Shown here in pieces: positions 44,208-48,855 of a stretch of 48,855 bases of DNA. Both the position numbers and the translations under genes were made by a program. A model generated the notes under the pieces. That model had not been told where the DNA came from. It did not search any database and saw only the letters and a list, made by a program, of their open reading frames with translations. Positions within the stretch are counted from its first letter, which is position 1. Each line of letters starts with the position of its first letter. The stretch comes from Pseudofulvimonas gallinarii (GTDB lineage Bacteria > Pseudomonadota > Gammaproteobacteria > Xanthomonadales > UBA2363), in the NCBI RefSeq assembly GCF_004343305.1, contig NZ_SMAF01000017.1, positions 13,043-61,897 of the forward strand, given 5' to 3'.

Positions 44208-45392
44208 TCAGGGCAGGAACAGCGTCAGCAGGTCGTTGAGGAACCGGCGGCCGCGCTCGCTGGCGAAGATGCGTTCGCCCTCGCGCTCTAGCAGCCCGCG
44301 TGCATCCGCGCGCCGCAGCGTTTCCCCGATGGCAGCCGCCGGGAGGCCCGTGGTGGCCGTGAACTGCGCCAGCGTGAAACCCTCATGCAGCCGCAGCGCA
44401 TTCATCGCGAACTCGAAGGGCAGGTCGACCGCCGCGACCGCATCGTCGCCACCGATCCCGGCCGCACTGCCAGCGTGCTGCAGCCAGTGCCGAGGATGGC
44501 GGTGTTTCCAGCGCCGTCGTGCGACGCCGTCAATGGTCAGCTTGCCGTGCGCGCCAGCGCCGATGCCCAGATAGTCGCCGAAGCGCCAGTAGGTGAGGTT
44601 GTGCCGGCAGGCGTGGCCCTCTCGGGCATAGGCAGAGGTCTCGTAGTGGCGGAAGCCGGCGGCGGCGAGGCGCTGCTGGCAGGCTTCCATCATGGTGAAG
44701 GCAAGGTCGTCGTCCGGCAGCACGGGCGGGCGCGCGGCGAATTCGGTGTGCGGTTCCAGTGTCAGCTGGTAATGCGACAGGTGGGTCGGTGCCAGCGCGA
44801 TCGCCTGCTCGACATCGGCGGTCGCGCCGTCGAGATCCTGTTGCGGCAGGGCGTACATCAGGTCGAGGTTGAGCTCGGGAATGCCCGCGGCATGCACTTC
44901 CGCGGCAGCCTGCAGCGCCTCGGCGCGGCCGTGGATGCGGCCAAGCCGCTGCAGCATGGCGTCGTCGAAGCTCTGCACGCCGAGGCTGACCCGGTTGACG
45001 CCGCCTTCGCGGTAGCCGACGAAACGGCCGCGTTCGGTGGTGCCGGGATTCGCTTCCAGCGTCACTTCGGCATCGTCGCTGAAGGCCAGTCGCGCGTTGG
45101 CGCCGGCGAGGATGTCGGCGATGGCCGCTGGCGGAAACAGGCTGGGCGTGCCGCCGCCGAAGAACACCGAGCCGATGCGACGGTGACGCAGTGATGGATA
45201 GTCGTCCAGATCGCGGTCGAGGTCGGCCATCAGTGCGCCGACCGTTTCCGCCACCGGCAGGTCGTCGGGGGCACGGTGCGAATTGAAGTCGCAGTAGGGA
45301 CATTTGCGCACGCACCACGGCAGGTGGATGTAGAGCGCCAGCGCCGTCGCCGGCTGCATGCCGGATTCCGCTGCCAGGCCGGTCGCGTTCAC
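44208..45392 (-). CDS. hemW: Radical SAM family haem chaperone HemW
   Basis: A 394-residue radical SAM protein that binds haem and helps deliver it to respiratory enzymes; formerly annotated as oxygen-independent coproporphyrinogen oxidase-like. The cluster motif is C27-V-R-K-C31-P-Y-C34. Also present are FFGGGTPSLF, LEANPGTTERG and GVNRVSLGVQSFDD. HemW-type length and the GAGAHGK block fit. GTG 45392 overlaps the rdgB stop (GTGA), so the two are coupled; ATG 45359 is an alternative. Confidence 0.94.
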   Translation of the reverse strand: MNATGLAAESGMQPATALALYIHLPWCVRKCPYCDFNSHRAPDDLPVAETVGALMADLDRDLDDYPSLRHRRIGSVFFGGGTPSLFPPAAIADILAGANARLAFSDDAEVTLEANPGTTERGRFVGYREGGVNRVSLGVQSFDDAMLQRLGRIHGRAEALQAAAEVHAAGIPELNLDLMYALPQQDLDGATADVEQAIALAPTHLSHYQLTLEPHTEFAARPPVLPDDDLAFTMMEACQQRLAAAGFRHYETSAYAREGHACRHNLTYWRFGDYLGIGAGAHGKLTIDGVARRRWKHRHPRHWLQHAGSAAGIGGDDAVAAVDLPFEFAMNALRLHEGFTLAQFTATTGLPAAAIGETLRRADARGLLEREGERIFASERGRRFLNDLLTLFLP

Positions 45393-45985
45393 CGCGGCAT
45401 CGACGCCAGGCGTTCGCGCAGCGCGGCGACCGCGCGGCCGCGATGGCTGATGCGGTTCTTCAGCGCCTCGGCCAGTTCGGCGGCGCTGGCATCCTGCGCG
45501 GGATCGAAGAACACCGGGTCGTAACCGAATCCCCCTGCGCCGCGGGGTGCCTGCAGGATACGCCCGGGCCAGGTGCCTTCAGCGATCAGCGGCACCGGGT
45601 CCTCGCCGTGGCGCAGAAGCACGATGCAGGCGTGGAAGCGGGCTGCACGCCGGTCATCGGGCACGCCTTCCAGCGCCTGCAACAGGCGGGCGATGTTGTC
45701 GGCGGCGGTCGCCCGGGGACCGGCGTAGCGCGCCGAATACAGGCCGGGTGCGCCACCAAGGGCATCGACCAGCAGCCCGGAGTCGTCGGCGAGGGCGGGC
45801 AGTCCAGCCGCGCGCGCGGCGTGCCGGGCCTTGATGATCGCGTTCTCGACGAAGGTCGTCCCGGTCTCATCCACCTCGGCGATGCCCAGTTCGCTCTGTG
45901 CAACCAGCTCCAGGCCGGCGTCGCCGAGCAGGTCGCGCAGTTCGGCGAGCTTGCCGGGGTTGCCGGTGGCGACGACGACGCGCAC
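45389..45985 (-). CDS. rdgB: RdgB/HAM1 family XTP/dITP diphosphatase
   Basis: A 198-residue house-cleaning pyrophosphatase that removes non-canonical purine nucleotides (dITP, XTP). Signatures are VVVATGNPGKLAEL, TGTTFVENAIIKARHAA, ALADDSGLLVDALGGAPGLYSARYAG and GGFGYDPVFF. It starts 3 bp after the rph stop and overlaps hemW by 4 bp, giving an rph-rdgB-hemW operon. Confidence 0.97.
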   Translation of the reverse strand: MRVVVATGNPGKLAELRDLLGDAGLELVAQSELGIAEVDETGTTFVENAIIKARHAARAAGLPALADDSGLLVDALGGAPGLYSARYAGPRATAADNIARLLQALEGVPDDRRAARFHACIVLLRHGEDPVPLIAEGTWPGRILQAPRGAGGFGYDPVFFDPAQDASAAELAEALKNRISHRGRAVAALRERLASMPR

Positions 45986-45988
45986 GGA

Positions 45989-46720
45989 TCAGCCGCGGCC
46001 CAGCGCCGCCCGTTGCGCCGCCAGCAGGGCGGTGATGCCGCTGCGCGCCAGCGCGAGCAGCGCATCCAGTTCGTCCTGGCGGAACGCGTGCCCTTCGGCG
46101 GTGCCCTGCAGTTCGATGAATCCCAGCGCGTCGTTCATCACCACGTTCATGTCGGTTTCGCAGGCGGAATCCTCTGCATAGTCGAGGTCCAGCACCGGCA
46201 TCCCCTGCCAGATGCCGACGGAAACCGCGGCGACCTGGCCGAACAGCGGGTTCTTCGCGATCGCGCCGCTCTGGAGGAGCTGGTCGACGGCATCGGCGAG
46301 GGCGACATAGGCGCCGGTGATGGCCGCCGTTCGCGTGCCACCATCCGCCTGCAGCACGTCGCAATCCAGTGTGATGGTGCGTTCACCGATCAGTCGGCGG
46401 TCGATGCAGGCGCGCAGTGAACGACCGATCAGGCGCTGGATTTCCAGCGTGCGTCCGCCCTGCTTGCCGCGCGCCGCTTCGCGGTCGCTGCGCGTGTGCG
46501 TGGAGCGCGGCAGCATGCCGTATTCGGCCGTTACCCAGCCTTCTCCCTTGCCGCGCAGGAAGCCGGGCACGCGGTCCTCGACGCTGGCCGTGCACAGCAC
46601 GCGGGTATCACCGAAGCTGATCAGTACCGAACCTTCGGCGTGGCGGGTGAAGCCGCGCTCGATGGCCAGCGGGCGCAGCTGGTCGGCGGCGCGGCCGCTG
46701 GGGCGGGAGGGCAGGGGCAT
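45989..46720 (-). CDS. rph: Ribonuclease PH
   Basis: A 243-residue phosphorolytic 3'-to-5' exoribonuclease that trims tRNA 3' ends. Landmarks are [51 protein letters not shown] and [18 protein letters not shown]. The start at ATG 46720 has AGGA upstream and matches the family N-terminus. The gene is first in the rph-rdgB-hemW unit and divergent from yicC across 65 bp. Confidence 0.96.
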   Translation of the reverse strand: MPLPSRPSGRAADQLRPLAIERGFTRHAEGSVLISFGDTRVLCTASVEDRVPGFLRGKGEGWVTAEYGMLPRSTHTRSDREAARGKQGGRTLEIQRLIGRSLRACIDRRLIGERTITLDCDVLQADGGTRTAAITGAYVALADAVDQLLQSGAIAKNPLFGQVAAVSVGIWQGMPVLDLDYAEDSACETDMNVVMNDALGFIELQGTAEGHAFRQDELDALLALARSGITALLAAQRAALGRG

Positions 46721-46785
46721 CGCCGGTCCTTGGGAATCGGGGGTCGCGGAGTTTACCATTGCCGTTTTCCCGGGTTGGACGCGCC

Positions 46786-47652
46786 ATGATCCGCAGCATG
46801 ACGGGCTTCGCCGAAGCCGAACGAAATACGCCCTGGGGCACCCTCACCTGGGAGCTGCGCTCGGTGAACCACCGGTTCCTGGAGGTCGCGCCGCGCCTTC
46901 CGGAAGACCTGCGCGCGCTGGACGGCCCGGTGCGCGAACGCGTCGCCGCCCGCGTCGCGCGCGGCAAGGTGGACGTGACGCTGCGCATCAAGCGCGGCCA
47001 GGGCGACATGAAGCTGGTGCTCAACGAACCGATGGTGCTGGCACTGACGCAGGTCGTGCGCCGTCTTGGCGAACACCTGCCCAGCACGTTGCAGCGCCTG
47101 TCGCTCACCGACATCCTGGCCTGGCCGGGCGTCCTCGCCGAGCCGGATACCGACCAGGCCGCGCTGCAGGCGCAGGCCCTGGAAGTGCTGGACCAGGCCA
47201 TCGACGCCTTCATCGCCGCCCGCGAACGCGAGGGTGGGCGCCTGGCCGCACTGCTGGAAGAGCGCCTGGTTGGCATCGAATACCAGGTGTCGGTCGTGCG
47301 CGACCTCCTGCCGGACATCCGCAAGGCGCTGCGGCAGAAGCTGGAAGCGCGTCTCGCCGACCTCAAGCAGCCGCTTGATCCGGGCCGGCTGGAACAGGAA
47401 GTGGTGCTGTCGCTGTCGAAACTCGATGTCGACGAGGAGCTGGACCGCCTTGCCGGGCATGTCACGGAAGCGCGGCGCACACTGGGGCTGGCGGAAGCGG
47501 TCGGCCGGCGCCTGGATTTCCTGATGCAGGAGTTCAACCGCGAAGCCAACACGCTGGGCAGCAAGTCGGTCGATGGCCGCAGCACGCAGGCGGCCGTCGA
47601 ACTGAAGGTCCTGATCGAGCAGATGCGCGAGCAGGTCCAGAATATCGAGTAG
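46786..47652 (+). CDS. yicC: YicC family endoribonuclease
   Basis: A 288-residue protein of the YicC family, recently shown in E. coli to be an endoribonuclease acting on small RNAs. [24 protein letters not shown] and the C-terminal [21 protein letters not shown] are diagnostic. ATG 46786 gives the family N-terminus. In many proteobacteria yicC neighbours rph, as here. Confidence 0.95.
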   Translation: MIRSMTGFAEAERNTPWGTLTWELRSVNHRFLEVAPRLPEDLRALDGPVRERVAARVARGKVDVTLRIKRGQGDMKLVLNEPMVLALTQVVRRLGEHLPSTLQRLSLTDILAWPGVLAEPDTDQAALQAQALEVLDQAIDAFIAAREREGGRLAALLEERLVGIEYQVSVVRDLLPDIRKALRQKLEARLADLKQPLDPGRLEQEVVLSLSKLDVDEELDRLAGHVTEARRTLGLAEAVGRRLDFLMQEFNREANTLGSKSVDGRSTQAAVELKVLIEQMREQVQNIE

Positions 47653-47794
47653 GGCCGCACCGCCCGCCCGGCGGCGCTGTGGATTTCCCGTTGACGATTG
47701 CGGGCGCCACCCGGTCCCGGAGTCCGCCCCGGCGCCCTGCTTGTGAGGGACTGCGAACCCGCGCCACACACTGCGCCAGGCCCGGCCTGTTACT

Positions 47795-47898
47795 GTCGCC
47801 CGTCGCCCGTCGCCCGTCGCCCGTCGCCCGTCGCCCGTCGCCCGTCGCCCGTCGCCCGTCGCCCGTCGCCGATAGCTGATAGCTGATAGCTGACAGCT
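47795..47898 (+). repeat. Heptanucleotide tandem repeats, (GTCGCCC)11 then (GATAGCT)3-4
   Basis: Eleven consecutive copies of a 7-nt unit (GTCGCCC) run from 47795 to 47870. They are followed without a break by three copies of GATAGCT and one variant GACAGCT up to 47898. Both units have the same 7-nt period. The region 47653-48023 around them has no credible gene; frames across it are repeat translations. Confidence 0.9.
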
Positions 47899-47950
47899 GC
47901 GGCTTCCAGCAGACAAAGCCGTGGCCTGCCGCGCCGCTTTTCCCGCGCAC

Positions 47951-47981
47951 ACAAAAAAGGCGGAGGATTGGCCTCCGCCTT
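47951..47981 (-). terminator. Intrinsic terminator of the choice-of-anchor-J protein gene
   Basis: AAGGCGGAGG and CCTCCGCCTT form a 10-bp stem with a 5-nt loop (47957-47981). On the minus strand the stem is followed directly by a T-run (six A at 47953-47958 on the plus strand). It lies 43 bp after the stop of the minus-strand gene at 48024. This is the clearest intrinsic terminator in the window. Confidence 0.85.
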
Positions 47982-48023
47982 GGAAACTCCGGCCGCGCCT
48001 TCGCGCGACCGGAGGTCAATGGC

Positions 48024-48855
48024 TCAACGGTCGCCGCCGGAAGCCGGCCGGGAAGCGCCGCGATTGTTGCCCGCAGCCGGTGCAGCCAGGACGCCGGCCG
48101 ACTGGATGCTGACGCTGTCGATGCCGATGTAGCTGCCGTTGTTGCCATCCGGCCCCGAGTCGGTGACGTAGTAGCGGAAGGCGATGCGGCCCTGGCCGCT
48201 GGTGGGCAGGCCATGCGACTGGTCGTACTGGAAGTTGCCCCAGGCATTGAACGGGTAGCCGTTCTGGCCGGTCGGGTCGTCGCCGGGCTGCAGGTCCGGG
48301 TTCACCGTGCCCAGCAGGATGGTGAAATCACCCACCGCCGCGGCGCCGCTGCCCACGTTGGTGCAGGTGGCACCCGAGCAGGCGCGGATTTCCAGGCGGT
48401 CCGGATAGGTCGCCGTTCCCGACGTCCGCGTCCACAACGACACCGAGGAAGCGTCATCGAAGTTCAGCAGCGGCGACACCAGCCAGTTGCTGATGGTGCC
48501 GACGCCAGCGGCGTTGTTGAAGTTGGCGGCGATGAACGAGTCCGGACCGCCGGCCTGTGCCGGAATGTTGAGCGAGTCGCCCTGCATCCAGTCCGTGGAG
48601 CCCAGCGGCTGGCTGTTGTTCTGCAGGATCCAGCCGGCGCCGGGCAGCGTGCTGATGTCCTCGAAGCCCTCGTTCAGCGTGACCGGCACACTGCACCCGT
48701 CAAGCCCCCCCGCGCATTCGAAGTCGTTGCGGAAGATGAGGTCGACCACGCCGCCGGTTGCGCAGGCCTGGACCTTGATGTCGTCCAGGTGCCAGCCGTT
48801 GGCCGCGACCGACGAGTCGGTGCCGACGCGCCAGCGGAACTGCACCGTCTGGCCG
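48024..48855 (-). CDS. Secreted protein with choice-of-anchor J-type domain, 5' end outside the window
   Basis: The last 277 or so residues of a protein that begins beyond the right edge. FRWRVGTDSSVAANGWHLDDIKV is the end of a jelly-roll domain of the kind found in immune inhibitor A-type peptidases. Then comes VVDLIFRNDFECAGG, an internal form of the (D/N)xFE motif, and a second domain (LNEGFEDISTLPGAGWILQN, SNWLVSPLLNF, IAFRYYVTDSG, YIGIDSVSI) matching the choice-of-anchor J or cleaved-adhesin type. The end is a Gly/Ala/Arg-rich tail. The missing N-terminal part may be a secreted protease; this cannot be seen here. Confidence 0.8.
   Translation of the reverse strand, partial: GQTVQFRWRVGTDSSVAANGWHLDDIKVQACATGGVVDLIFRNDFECAGGLDGCSVPVTLNEGFEDISTLPGAGWILQNNSQPLGSTDWMQGDSLNIPAQAGGPDSFIAANFNNAAGVGTISNWLVSPLLNFDDASSVSLWTRTSGTATYPDRLEIRACSGATCTNVGSGAAAVGDFTILLGTVNPDLQPGDDPTGQNGYPFNAWGNFQYDQSHGLPTSGQGRIAFRYYVTDSGPDGNNGSYIGIDSVSIQSAGVLAAPAAGNNRGASRPASGGDR

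Noticed and set aside
47679-47886. Short open frames of repeating SPVARRP peptides
   Set aside because: They are translations of the heptanucleotide repeat and lack any ribosome binding site.

Overview
The window looks like chromosomal DNA of a high-GC gammaproteobacterium of the order Lysobacterales (Xanthomonadales), most like the Rhodanobacteraceae. Support comes from the CCCGCGAAGGCGGG palindromic repeats typical of these genomes, the very GC-rich codon use, the L2-like class A beta-lactamase carrying a Tat signal, the secreted proteins with a (D/N)xFE tail, and the set of housekeeping genes. The taxonomic call is inference from content; no 16S or marker comparison was possible.

Layout. 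1-2010: two dense blocks of REP-like palindromes and short tandem units flank a small GIY-YIG nuclease gene. 2049-2400: RNase P RNA (rnpB). 2648-3934: a membrane-anchored barnase-type RNase with its barstar inhibitor, followed by a 140-bp duplication of the barstar 3' end. 4044-6556: two translationally coupled secreted amidohydrolases, the second of which has lost its metal ligands. 6807-9836: RhlE-type DEAD-box helicase, a small membrane protein and a TonB-like Pro/Glu-rich protein. 9886-15930: Dcp-type M3 lipoprotein peptidase, an orphan SoeA-like molybdoenzyme, and the beta-lactamase. 16033-17440: formaldehyde-sensing frmR-frmA with a visible operator. 17529-18584: glucokinase. 18688-23469: a three-gene 2-oxoacid:ferredoxin oxidoreductase operon with its own FAD/Fe-S electron-transfer protein. 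23524-25044: secreted beta-helix protein.

25288-28452: glyQ-glyS. 28556-29753: a small regulator-like protein divergent from a membrane protein. 29766-31116: tatABC. 31192-32978: a SYLF-domain protein and a secreted protein with an IPTL-CTERM-like tail. 33212-35094: hemH and a coupled alpha/beta hydrolase. 35323-39672: SprT/YgjP-like protease, rdgC, ttcA and a SulP transporter. 39765-43850: YdcH-like protein, a repeat cluster, plsB and a lipoprotein. 44208-47652: hemW-rdgB and rph, with yicC divergent. 47795-47898: a heptanucleotide microsatellite. 48024-48855: a choice-of-anchor-J type secreted protein cut by the window edge and closed by a clear intrinsic terminator.

Most of the window is core metabolism. 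The parts that deserve attention are the REP/GIY-YIG block, the anchored RNase-barstar pair with its duplicated tail, the amidohydrolase/pseudo-amidohydrolase pair, the ferredoxin oxidoreductase operon, and the shared (D/N)xFE motif of two secreted proteins. No prophage, transposase, CRISPR array, tRNA or rRNA gene was seen.
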